Below the pieces are notes generated by a model. The model had not been told where the DNA came from. It made no database searches and saw only the letters and a list, made by a program, of their open reading frames with translations. The translations under genes were made by a program, and so were the position numbers. Below are positions 1 to 6,800 of a stretch of DNA of 13,979 nt, piece after piece. Origin of the DNA: Alphaproteobacteria bacterium (GTDB lineage: Bacteria; Pseudomonadota; Alphaproteobacteria; Caulobacterales; Caulobacteraceae). The stretch lies in NCBI GenBank assembly GCA_018895795.1, contig JAHINZ010000240.1:1-13979 (forward strand), given 5' to 3'. How positions within the stretch are numbered: the first letter of the stretch is position 1; the number at the start of each line of letters is the position of its first letter.

Positions 1-1579
1 CGAACCTCACCTTGGGGAACTTCTCGGCCACATAGCCGATCTCCCACGACGACTTGCCCAGGAACACCGGCTGGTCGTCGATGTCGGTGGCCATGGCGGT
101 CTTGTGCTTGTCCTGGAAGTCCTCGACGTCGGCCCGCGTCCCGCTGATCCAGCGCGCCTCGGCATAGGGCGAGGGCTCGAAGATCACGTCCAACTGGTAC
201 TCGCCGCCCAGCCGGTCGGCCATGACCTCGAACTGCAGCTGACCCACGGCGCCGACGATGAAGTCGGAGCTGCCCAGCATCGGCCGGAACAGCTGGGTGA
301 CGCCTTCCTCGGCCAGGCCTTCCAGCGCCTTCTTCAGGTGCTTGGCCTTCAGCGGATCCTTGACCCGCACCCGGCGCAGGATTTCCGGCGCGAAATTGGG
401 CAGGCCGGCGAAGCGCAGGGTTCCGGTTTCCGACAGGCTGTCGCCCACCCGCAGCACGCCGTGGTTGGGGATGCCGATCACGTCGCCGGCATAGGCGTCC
501 TCGGCCAGCTCGCGGTCGGATGCGAAGAACATCACCGGCGCGTTGACGCTCATCGACTTGCCGGTGTTCTGGGCCTTCAACTTCATGCCGCGCGTGAACC
601 GGCCGCTGGTCAGGCGCAGGAAGGCGATCCGGTCGCGGTGATTGGGGTCCATATTGGCCTGGACCTTGAACACGAAGCCCGAAACCTCGGGATCGCCGGG
701 GGCGACATGGGTCTCGACGCCGTTGCGCAGGGCGCGGGCCGGATGGGGCGGCGGCGCATAGGCCCCGATGCCGGCCAGTAGCTCGGCCACGCCGAAATGG
801 CGCAGGGCCGAGCCAAAGAACACCGGCGTCATGTGGCCTTCCAGGAAGCTCTGCACGTCGAACGGCTTGGCCGCCTCGGAGACTAGCATCGCCCCCTCCT
901 CCACCTCGGCCAGCTCCTCGGGGTCGAGAAAGCGGCTGATGGCGTTGGAGTTCAGGGCCACCGGATCGGGGTGGCCTTCATCGTCGATCGAGCTTTTCTT
1001 GGCGTAGGGAATGAACTTCTGGCCACGCAGGTCCAGCATGCCCTTGAAGCGCCCACCCGAACCGGCCGGCCAGTACAGCGGCGCCGGGTCCAGGGCCAGC
1101 TTGGACGACACCTCGTCCAGCAGCTCGAACGGGTCCTGGGCCTCGCGGTCCATCTTGTTGATAAAGGTGATGATCGGGATGTCGCGCAGGCGGCACACCT
1201 CGAACAGCTTCAGGGTCTGGGGCTCGATGCCCTTGGCCGCGTCCAGCACCATGATCGCCGCGTCGGCGGCGGTCAGGGTGCGGTAGGTGTCTTCCGAGAA
1301 GTCCTCGTGGCCCGGGGTGTCGAGCAGGTTGAACATCAGACCGTCGTGGTCGAACGTCATCACCGAGGCCGACACCGAGATCCCGCGCTCGCGCTCGATC
1401 TTCATCCAGTCGGACTGGGTGCGGCGGGTCTGGCCCCGGGCCCGCACCGCGCCGGCCGCGCGGATGGCCCCGCCGGCCAGCAGCAGGTTTTCGGTCAGGG
1501 TCGTCTTGCCGGCGTCAGGGTGACTGATGATGGCGAAGGTGCGCCGACGGGCGGCCTGGGCGGCAGGGGAAGTGCTCAT
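1..1579 (-). CDS. prfC: Peptide chain release factor 3 (RF3), 3' end cut by window edge
   Basis: RF3 is a ribosome-associated translational GTPase in the cytoplasm that recycles RF1 and RF2 after peptide release. The reading frame runs 526 codons from ATG at 1579 to the window edge with no stop. The E. coli protein is about 529 residues, so only a few C-terminal residues are missing. Visible motifs are the P-loop SHPDAGKTTLTE (residues 19-30), the G3 motif DTPGHEDFSEDTYR, the G4 motif NKMDRE, and the RF3-type C-terminal region ending EKFPKVRF at the edge. SHPDAGKTTLTE and DTPGHEDFSEDT separate RF3 from EF-G and LepA. There is no clear Shine-Dalgarno before the ATG. The gene lies 89 nt downstream of the TonB receptor on the same strand, but a long stem-loop between them suggests separate transcripts. 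Confidence 0.96.
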   Translation of the reverse strand, partial: MSTSPAAQAARRRTFAIISHPDAGKTTLTENLLLAGGAIRAAGAVRARGQTRRTQSDWMKIERERGISVSASVMTFDHDGLMFNLLDTPGHEDFSEDTYRTLTAADAAIMVLDAAKGIEPQTLKLFEVCRLRDIPIITFINKMDREAQDPFELLDEVSSKLALDPAPLYWPAGSGGRFKGMLDLRGQKFIPYAKKSSIDDEGHPDPVALNSNAISRFLDPEELAEVEEGAMLVSEAAKPFDVQSFLEGHMTPVFFGSALRHFGVAELLAGIGAYAPPPHPARALRNGVETHVAPGDPEVSGFVFKVQANMDPNHRDRIAFLRLTSGRFTRGMKLKAQNTGKSMSVNAPVMFFASDRELAEDAYAGDVIGIPNHGVLRVGDSLSETGTLRFAGLPNFAPEILRRVRVKDPLKAKHLKKALEGLAEEGVTQLFRPMLGSSDFIVGAVGQLQFEVMADRLGGEYQLDVIFEPSPYAEARWISGTRADVEDFQDKHKTAMATDIDDQPVFLGKSSWEIGYVAEKFPKVRF

Positions 1580-1611
1580 GGCGCGGGACTACCGGTCCGG
1601 GCGCGATTTGT

Positions 1612-1664
1612 CACCTTCCGGCTTGGGGGCGAGCGGTCAGACTCGCCCCCTTGTCGGAAGGGTG
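1612..1664. terminator. Long two-part stem-loop between TonB receptor and prfC
   Basis: An inner stem pairs GGGGGCGAG (1625-1633) with CTCGCCCCC (1642-1650), 9 bp around an 8-nt loop. An outer stem pairs CCTTCCG (1614-1620) with CGGAAGG (1655-1661). It starts 5 nt beyond the receptor stop codon. No T-run follows on the minus strand, so it may act as an mRNA 3' stabiliser or a weak terminator rather than a classic intrinsic terminator. Confidence 0.55.
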
Positions 1665-1668
1665 TCGC

Positions 1669-4068
1669 CTAGAACGCCACCGCCACGCGGGCGTACCAGA
1701 GGCCGCCGTCGGTATCGTAAGGCGCGTTGCGCGAATAGATCAGGCCGCGCGAGGCCTGGAAGGTGGCTTCGTCGGGATAGGTGTTGAACACGTTTTCCGC
1801 GCCCACCGTCAGCTTGACCGCGTCGGTGACCTGAGCGGTCGCCGACAGGTCCAGGAAGGTCTTGGCCCCGAAGGTCTGGATCAGATTGGCCGCGCCGTTC
1901 AGCTGGGCGTCGGTCCAGTCGCCGCTGTAGCGGACGCGGGCCAGCAGGCTGTAGCGATCGCGGGCGTAGTCGAACGTCAGGTTGCCCGCATATTGCGGCA
2001 GGCTGTCTTCGATATTGATCTTGGCCAGGGTGCTGATCTGGGCCGCATTGGCCCGGCGCACCTTGGTGTCGTTCCAGTTCAGCGCGCCGGTCACGCCGAC
2101 CTTGCCGCCCAGCCAGTCGCCCTTCCAGGCCGCCACGGCGTCCAAACCCTGGGTGCGCGTGTCGAAGGCGTTGGTGAAGTAGGACACCGACGTCAGGCTG
2201 TCGGCGCCCGGGACGCCCAGGGCCAGAAGCTGGGTCTTGATCGCCGTCGTCACCGTATAGCTCTGCGATGAGGCCAAACGATTGTCGACGTCGATGCGGT
2301 AATAGTCGAGCGAGGCGGTGAAGCCGGCGTGGCGGAAGACGCCGCCGAACGACAGGTTGGTCGACTCTTCGGGTTTCAGCGGCTGGGCGCCGAAGAACAC
2401 CGCCACCGGGTTGGTCGTGGCCAGACGGCCCGCGGTGAACAGCTGCAGGGTCGTGGTGTTCAGGCCCTGCGAGGTGCGAGTACTGTAGATCTGGCCCGGC
2501 GTCGGCGCCCTGAAGCCGGTCGAGACCGCGCCGCGCAGGGCGAAGTTCGGCGTGAGTTCATAGCGCGCGGTGATCTTGCCGTCGGTGGTCGAACCGAACT
2601 CGGAGAAGTCTTCATAACGGATGGCGACCGCCGTGGTCAGCTTGTCGGTGACCGGCATGTCCAGATCGACATAGGCGGCATAGCTGGTCTGATCCCATGA
2701 CCCGGACTGGCTGGGGCTATAGCCCGGGAAGCCGTTGGAACCACTGGGCAGGCCGCCGGCCGCGCCGGGCCCGACATCCCAGGAATAGCGATCACCGGCC
2801 GAGATCTCGTAGGTTTCCTTGCGGGCTTCGGCGCCGAACGCCAGATTGGCCGGCTGGGCCAGGAACGACCAGGCCAGGGGCCGCGTCACATCGAAATTCA
2901 GCGACTGCTCTTCCTGCGCCAGGGTTCCCGCGTCGAACGCGGTCGGCGAGGTGGGGCCAAACGAGGCGTTGATGCTGTTGTTCAGGACATAGTTGATCTC
3001 GTCGCGACCAAAGCCGGCGCTCAGATCCCAGTGATAGCCGCCCGCGTCGCCGCGAACGCCGCCATTGAGCTGATAGTCCGTCTCGTCCTGGCCGAACTTG
3101 GGCGAGAAGCCGGTCGGATAGACCGACTTCAACGTCCAGCCCGGGAAGACCGTGCTGGTCTTGTAGGAGCTGTCGGTCGCCGGGTTGCGCCAGTTGAAAT
3201 CGGTCAATCCCTGGCTGTCGGTATAGGTGGCGAAGCCATAGGCCTCGACGGCGTCGGTCAGCGGCAGGGCCGCGTTCAGGCTGGCGCGCCAAACCTTGCG
3301 ATCGGGCTGCCCCCAGCGCTGCACGGGATTGGGCACGGTCAGCGACGGATTGGCCGCCTGGAAGGCGATGGCGTCCGGGCGCTGGCGGGTCCGCGAGGTG
3401 GCCGCCGCGTCGGTATAGTCCAGCGCGGCCACCAGAGAACCGGCCTGACCCAGCTTGAAGCCATAGCGGCCGCCGATCTCGGTCTTGGCGCCGTCGCCTT
3501 CAAAATACTGGCCGGTCTGGGCATAGGCCGAGAAGCCCGGCCGAGTGCTGAGGATGACATTGATCACCCCGGCGATGGCGTCCGAACCATATTGCGCCGA
3601 GGCGCCGTCGCGCAGGACCTCGATCCGTTCCATGCCGCCGGCCGAGAACTGGGCCATGTCGACGCCCTGCTGGCCGCGACCGCCCAGGGCCGCCGAGCGG
3701 TGGCGGCGCTTGCCATTGACCATCACCAGGGTCTGGTCCGGCGACAGGCCGCGAAGGGTGGCCGGACGCACGAAGGCCTGGCCATCGGCCGCCGGCAAAC
3801 GCTGAACATTGAACGACGGCGTGGTGGCCTGCAGCTTGTTCATGATCTCGTCGGAGGCGATGCCCTCCAGAACATCATGCGAGATCACATCGACGGGCGC
3901 GGCCGATTCAAAGGCCGTGCGGTTCACGCGTCGGGTGCCGGTGACGATCACGGCCTCGACTTCGGCGACCGCCGCGCCGGGCGCGGCCGTCGCGGGCGTT
4001 TCGGCCAGGGCTGGCGACGCGATCGCCAGGGCCAGCACCGTCCAGGCCGTTGAAGTCATCAGGCTCAT
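1669..4068 (-). CDS. TonB-dependent outer-membrane receptor
   Basis: A 799-residue outer-membrane active transporter driven by TonB-ExbBD. The substrate cannot be told from sequence. A signal peptide covers residues 1-22 with cleavage after PALA. A TonB-box-like segment (VEAVIVTGTR, about 37-46) follows. The plug domain, to about residue 175, includes MVNGKRRHRSAAL and IEVLRDGASAQYGSDAIAG, both typical of TonB-dependent plugs. The rest is an aromatic-rich beta-barrel ending in phenylalanine (VAVAF), the usual barrel C-terminus. There is no N-terminal STN domain, so sigma/anti-sigma transducer signalling is unlikely. The start at 4068 is supported by the signal peptide and an AGGGGA element upstream. 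Caulobacter species carry dozens of such receptors, and no neighbouring gene here betrays the ligand. Confidence 0.93.
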   Translation of the reverse strand: MSLMTSTAWTVLALAIASPALAETPATAAPGAAVAEVEAVIVTGTRRVNRTAFESAAPVDVISHDVLEGIASDEIMNKLQATTPSFNVQRLPAADGQAFVRPATLRGLSPDQTLVMVNGKRRHRSAALGGRGQQGVDMAQFSAGGMERIEVLRDGASAQYGSDAIAGVINVILSTRPGFSAYAQTGQYFEGDGAKTEIGGRYGFKLGQAGSLVAALDYTDAAATSRTRQRPDAIAFQAANPSLTVPNPVQRWGQPDRKVWRASLNAALPLTDAVEAYGFATYTDSQGLTDFNWRNPATDSSYKTSTVFPGWTLKSVYPTGFSPKFGQDETDYQLNGGVRGDAGGYHWDLSAGFGRDEINYVLNNSINASFGPTSPTAFDAGTLAQEEQSLNFDVTRPLAWSFLAQPANLAFGAEARKETYEISAGDRYSWDVGPGAAGGLPSGSNGFPGYSPSQSGSWDQTSYAAYVDLDMPVTDKLTTAVAIRYEDFSEFGSTTDGKITARYELTPNFALRGAVSTGFRAPTPGQIYSTRTSQGLNTTTLQLFTAGRLATTNPVAVFFGAQPLKPEESTNLSFGGVFRHAGFTASLDYYRIDVDNRLASSQSYTVTTAIKTQLLALGVPGADSLTSVSYFTNAFDTRTQGLDAVAAWKGDWLGGKVGVTGALNWNDTKVRRANAAQISTLAKINIEDSLPQYAGNLTFDYARDRYSLLARVRYSGDWTDAQLNGAANLIQTFGAKTFLDLSATAQVTDAVKLTVGAENVFNTYPDEATFQASRGLIYSRNAPYDTDGGLWYARVAVAF

Positions 4069-4154
4069 GAGTCGAAATCCCCTTTTTTTGCTGAATCGGG
4101 GCTTAGGCGGCGGGCATGACGACGGCGCGACGCATCTGTATTGCTTAAATGACG

Positions 4155-4193
4155 ATCGGCTTTGTCCAAAAAAACGGCGGACAGATCACCGAT
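4155..4193. promoter_or_regulatory. Interrupted dyad upstream of the TonB receptor
   Basis: ATCGG (4155-4159) and GTCC (4164-4167) are mirrored by GGAC (4179-4182) and CCGAT (4189-4193). The half-sites are not equally spaced. The dyad lies about 90-125 nt upstream of the receptor start in the 249-nt gap before the small gene at 4318. It could be a regulator site, but it is short and may be chance. Confidence 0.2.
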
Positions 4194-4317
4194 TTGCGAC
4201 AACCCGCCTCACCGCGCGCTCAAGATATCCCTTTTCTAGCAGGGGGATTGCGCTCATGTTCAGAAGGTCAGGTATGCGACGCCCATCGAGAGCGCCCAGC
4301 CTGTCGAGGAAACGAAC

Positions 4318-4449
4318 ATGGCTCTTTGGGAAGAACCTCGCGGTTCAAAGGCGCCTCGCGCCGAAGCCAGCATCCTGTGCATGGTCATTACCTTGGGCGG
4401 CCTTGTCGCCCTGGCTGTCGCCATCAAGTGGCTGATCGCCCTGATTTGA
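4318..4449 (+). CDS. Small single-span membrane protein, 43 residues
   Basis: ATG at 4318 is preceded by GAGGA (4306-4310) at 7-nt spacing, an excellent ribosome binding site, and the frame closes at TGA 4447-4449. The N-terminal 17 residues are soluble and charged (begins MALWEEPRGSKAPRAE). They are followed by one hydrophobic helix of about 23 residues containing ILCMVITLGGLVALAVAIKW, ending IALI. A short soluble head with one C-terminal helix suggests a small inner-membrane protein, N-terminus in the cytoplasm. I do not recognise the family. It converges on the minus-strand gene at 4461 with an 11-nt gap containing part of a 16-bp palindrome. Ribosome-binding-site quality and the clean hydrophobic segment are the only evidence that it is real. 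Confidence 0.6.
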   Translation: MALWEEPRGSKAPRAEASILCMVITLGGLVALAVAIKWLIALI

Positions 4450-4452
4450 AAC

Positions 4453-4468
4453 CGGCCTGATCAGGCCG
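4453..4468. terminator. 16-bp perfect palindrome between convergent genes
   Basis: CGGCCTGATCAGGCCG is fully palindromic and covers the stop codon of the minus-strand gene (4461-4463). It sits 3 nt after the TGA of the plus-strand small gene. On the minus strand it is followed by GTTTC, a weak T-run. It could end transcripts from both sides, or be a protein-binding site. Confidence 0.4.
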
Positions 4469-4841
4469 CCAGACGACGCCAGACTTGGCGATCGGCCTCG
4501 ACATTGGTCAGGGATCCGGCCTTCTGGCGCTGCAGCAGCGCGCCCATGACTTCCAGGCCGATCTGCGCATAGCGAACCTGAACCTGATCGACCAGACACC
4601 CCCGCCCCGGCGCGATGAACAGGGCGGCATTGATCTCCGGCGCCTTGGAGATGATCAGCGAGGCCAGGCGTTTGGCCCGCTCAGGGTCCTTCAGGTGCAG
4701 CAACGGCTCTTCCGCATAGAGCTCCCGACCCAGCTCGCTGACATAGTTCAACGACAGTTTCGCGAAACGGTCGTGCGGCACCGGCGGCGCCAGTTCGGCG
4801 GCGTCGAAGCTGAAAACGACATCGTTCATCAGGAAAAGCAT
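4461..4841 (-). CDS. Conserved-looking protein of unknown function, 126 residues
   Basis: I do not recognise this protein. It is soluble and probably alpha-helical: no signal peptide or membrane segment, acidic N-terminus, and helical stretches around HDRFAKLSLNYVSELGRELY, RAKRLASLIISKAPEINAAL and QVRYAQIGLEVMGALLQRQK. There is one cysteine (in GRGCLVDQ). Two starts are possible: ATG 4841 (MLFLMNDVV...) or ATG 4829 (MNDVVFSF...). Neither has a strong Shine-Dalgarno, so the 122-residue form is equally plausible. It lies downstream of the DUF1491 gene on the same strand with a 114-nt gap and could be cotranscribed. The even amino-acid composition argues for a real gene; function is unknown. Confidence 0.75.
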   Translation of the reverse strand: MLFLMNDVVFSFDAAELAPPVPHDRFAKLSLNYVSELGRELYAEEPLLHLKDPERAKRLASLIISKAPEINAALFIAPGRGCLVDQVQVRYAQIGLEVMGALLQRQKAGSLTNVEADRQVWRRLAA

Positions 4842-4955
4842 GGCGGTTCGGGCGATAATCTCTGGTGGCGGGGATACGACCAGAGGGTGCCCCAGCGAAC
4901 TTTAGGTCCGGTGTAGGATTGAGGTTAACGGCGCTGGAAAGTGGGGTTCTCCGCG

Positions 4956-5285
4956 CTAGTCCTCGACCGCTTCGGTCAAGAAATGCCGCCCGTCGCGATC
5001 CTCGATCTCGATGACCCAGATGTCGGGATCGATCCGCGCCGCGCGCTCGGCATAGGCGTCCAGGTCCGGCTCGAAATCCGACTTGGTCGGCTGCATCCAG
5101 AACCGTTCGCCGTCGCCGCGCGTCGCCTCGGCGAACAGCCGCGCGGTGTTCTGCCGCCGGTCGACGACCTTGACCAGCACCGCGCCCGCCTTGGCGTCGC
5201 CCTTGCGGACCACCGTGGCGAAGGCCCCGCCCAGTTCGGCCCGGCGGATCAACGCCCCGGCCCAGATATCCGTCGACAACAGCAT
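4956..5285 (-). CDS. DUF1491 family protein
   Basis: A 109-residue cytoplasmic protein matching the alphaproteobacterial DUF1491 pattern as I remember it. It has an N-terminal WAGALIRRAELGGAFATVVR segment, the conserved KGDAKAGAVLVKV stretch, a middle aromatic segment (ERFWMQ), and a C-terminal DPDIWVIEIEDRDGRHFLTE. Length is normal for the family, and no function has been assigned. The start ATG at 5285 gives the family-typical N-terminus, though its ribosome binding site is weak. It is divergent from the exported protein at 5401, with 115 nt of shared upstream DNA. Confidence 0.85.
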   Translation of the reverse strand: MLLSTDIWAGALIRRAELGGAFATVVRKGDAKAGAVLVKVVDRRQNTARLFAEATRGDGERFWMQPTKSDFEPDLDAYAERAARIDPDIWVIEIEDRDGRHFLTEAVED

Positions 5286-5357
5286 GCTAACCGAACCGCA
5301 ACCCTGAGGGGCCTAAGGTGCCCCTTCGTGTCGAGCATACGAGAAAACCGCGCCGCC

Positions 5358-5384
5358 GGGGCCTGTTGTTTCAACCAGGCCCGG
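5358..5384 (+). promoter_or_regulatory. Stem-loop just upstream of the 5401 gene's ribosome binding site
   Basis: GGGCCTG (5359-5365) pairs with CAGGCCC (5376-5382). The stem can extend inwards as TTG/CAA with one bulged C, leaving a 3-nt loop. It ends 5 nt before AGGAG (5390-5394), which is 6 nt from the ATG at 5401. A second small stem, AGGGGC/GCCCCT, lies at 5307-5325. The hairpin leaves the ribosome binding site free, so it may stabilise the 5' end rather than block translation. Confidence 0.35.
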
Positions 5385-5400
5385 CATTCAGGAGTACGCG

Positions 5401-6327
5401 ATGGCCGCCGCAACCGGCTTCCACCTTCGACGATCGGGCCTGGTGACATCCCGCGAAGGTCGGACGACGCGATGGCTCGCGGTTCTGGCCGCCGGAATCG
5501 GCCTGATGTCGCCCGGCCTGGCGCTGGCCGCCAACGCCGCCGACCAGCTGTATGAGCGCACCCTGATGACGGCGGCGGACGCCCGCTGCCAGCTGTTCGA
5601 ACACACGGTCGGCTCGGCGCTGGACGCCGCCCGGGCCCAGGCGCGCGGCGCGACCCTGCGGTCCGGCGCGACCCAGGCCGATGTCGAGGCCCTGGAACAG
5701 CGCGCCCGCGCCAAGGCTGGCCAAGCCTCGTGCCGATCCAAGGACATGACCACCGCCGCCGATCGGGTGCGCTCGGCCTTCGAGGCCTATGCGACCCTGC
5801 AGCGCATGCACTATCCGGGCGACCTCTCGGCCTGGCACGCCGAGCGCGGGGTTTCGGCGACCATCCCGCTTTGGCGACTGTCGCAACCCAGCGCGTTCGG
5901 GCCCGATCGGCTGATCTTCGGCCTGGTGAGCCGAAGCAACGCCGTCTCGGCGGTGGCGGCGTTCGCCGACGGCGCCCAGCCCTATGCGGCCCGCCTGGTG
6001 ATGCGTGATCCGGCCAGGACCCAGGGCCCCTATCTCAACCTGCGCGGCGGCGCGGGCCTGTCGTTCAAGGTGGCGCCGCGCTCGGCCAGCCAGGTTTTCA
6101 ATGCCGAAACCCGCGAACAAGCGCCCGTCACCCTGCTGCCGAACGGCGCCAAGACGGGCATGGGCTTTCGCTTCCCGGTCGCGGCGGCCGAGGCCATTTC
6201 CTTGCTGGACCCGCGCGAGGCGGTGACCATCGAGTTCACCTTCACCGGCCGCGACGGCCGCGACGCGGTGCGCAAGGCCTATATCGAGGTCGGCGACTTC
6301 GCGGCGGGACGGGCGTTTTTGCGGTAG
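5401..6327 (+). CDS. Exported protein of unknown function, 308 residues
   Basis: The start ATG at 5401 has AGGAG 6 nt upstream. The N-terminus is basic (RR at 10-11 and R21, R24) followed by a hydrophobic core, WLAVLAAGIGLMSPGLALA, with likely signal-peptidase cleavage near residue 43-44. The mature protein is therefore periplasmic or outer-membrane associated. A helical region with many alanines (about 45-130) has two cysteines, C63 and C111, well placed for a disulphide. The C-terminal half looks like a beta-rich domain (for example GPYLNLRGGAGLSFKV and AVTIEFTFTGRDGRDAV). I do not recognise the family. The long N-region before the hydrophobic core is unusual; no later start has a better ribosome binding site. 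Confidence 0.85.
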   Translation: MAAATGFHLRRSGLVTSREGRTTRWLAVLAAGIGLMSPGLALAANAADQLYERTLMTAADARCQLFEHTVGSALDAARAQARGATLRSGATQADVEALEQRARAKAGQASCRSKDMTTAADRVRSAFEAYATLQRMHYPGDLSAWHAERGVSATIPLWRLSQPSAFGPDRLIFGLVSRSNAVSAVAAFADGAQPYAARLVMRDPARTQGPYLNLRGGAGLSFKVAPRSASQVFNAETREQAPVTLLPNGAKTGMGFRFPVAAAEAISLLDPREAVTIEFTFTGRDGRDAVRKAYIEVGDFAAGRAFLR

Positions 6328-6800
6328 AAGCGGGTGAGCGCGGGCGGGCAGACAGGACGGGTGGGGCCGGACGGGGAGCGCCTTAGCGCCTAAAAGCAGA
6401 CCTTACCGAGGGCCGAGAAGGGTGGGTTGTGGACGTCTCCCTCAGCAACACACTCTTGTCATCCCGGCCGTAGCGCAGCGGAGCGCCGGGACCCAGGGGC
6501 GTCCGCGCTGCGTTGGCTCTTGGTATCGGGCGAGCTTTGCGGGCACCGGATCACATAAGATAGCTTCGGGCGACGTTTGCGACGGTAGGCAATGGCCAGC
6601 ACACTGCGGTGGCCCCTGGGTCCCGGCGCTCCGCTTCGCTCCGGCCGGGATGACAAGGTTTTTGGTGGCCAGGTCCGGAGCCGAAAGGGAAGCGGACCTT
6701 TGGACCGCCCGCCCACGGTCGGGAGCGGAAATTGCCCGCCCGCCGGACTACGGACCTTGGACCTCATCGCCCCAAACCACACCGTCAGATCGCGCCCGCT
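6328..6800. other. Gene-free stretch between convergent genes, with a foldback repeat
   Basis: 473 nt lie between the stop of the exported protein and the stop of the DivJ-like kinase. Apart from the 6456-6656 repeat, there is a 7-bp inverted repeat AGGTCCG (6671-6677) / CGGACCT (6693-6699) with a 15-nt loop but no T-run. I see no convincing gene. Open frames across it come from the repeat and high GC. Confidence 0.7.
6456..6656. repeat. Foldback palindromic element with 45-nt arms (REP/MITE-like)
   Basis: The left arm 6456-6500 (starting TTGTCATCCCGGCC, ending CCAGGGGC) is the reverse complement of the right arm 6612-6656 at 43 of 45 positions. Each arm also contains its own small hairpin (TCCCGGC...GCCGGGA). 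The 111-nt centre carries further weak complementarity next to the arms, as if the symmetry once ran deeper. The first 35 nt of the left arm match 12140-12174 with four differences, so this is a dispersed family. Position between two convergent stop codons fits an intergenic REP-like or MITE-like element. Confidence 0.8.

Noticed and set aside
6671..6699. AGGTCCG/CGGACCT hairpin as terminator of the DivJ-like gene
   Set aside because: No T-run in either direction and a 15-nt loop; kept only as a note in the gene-free stretch.
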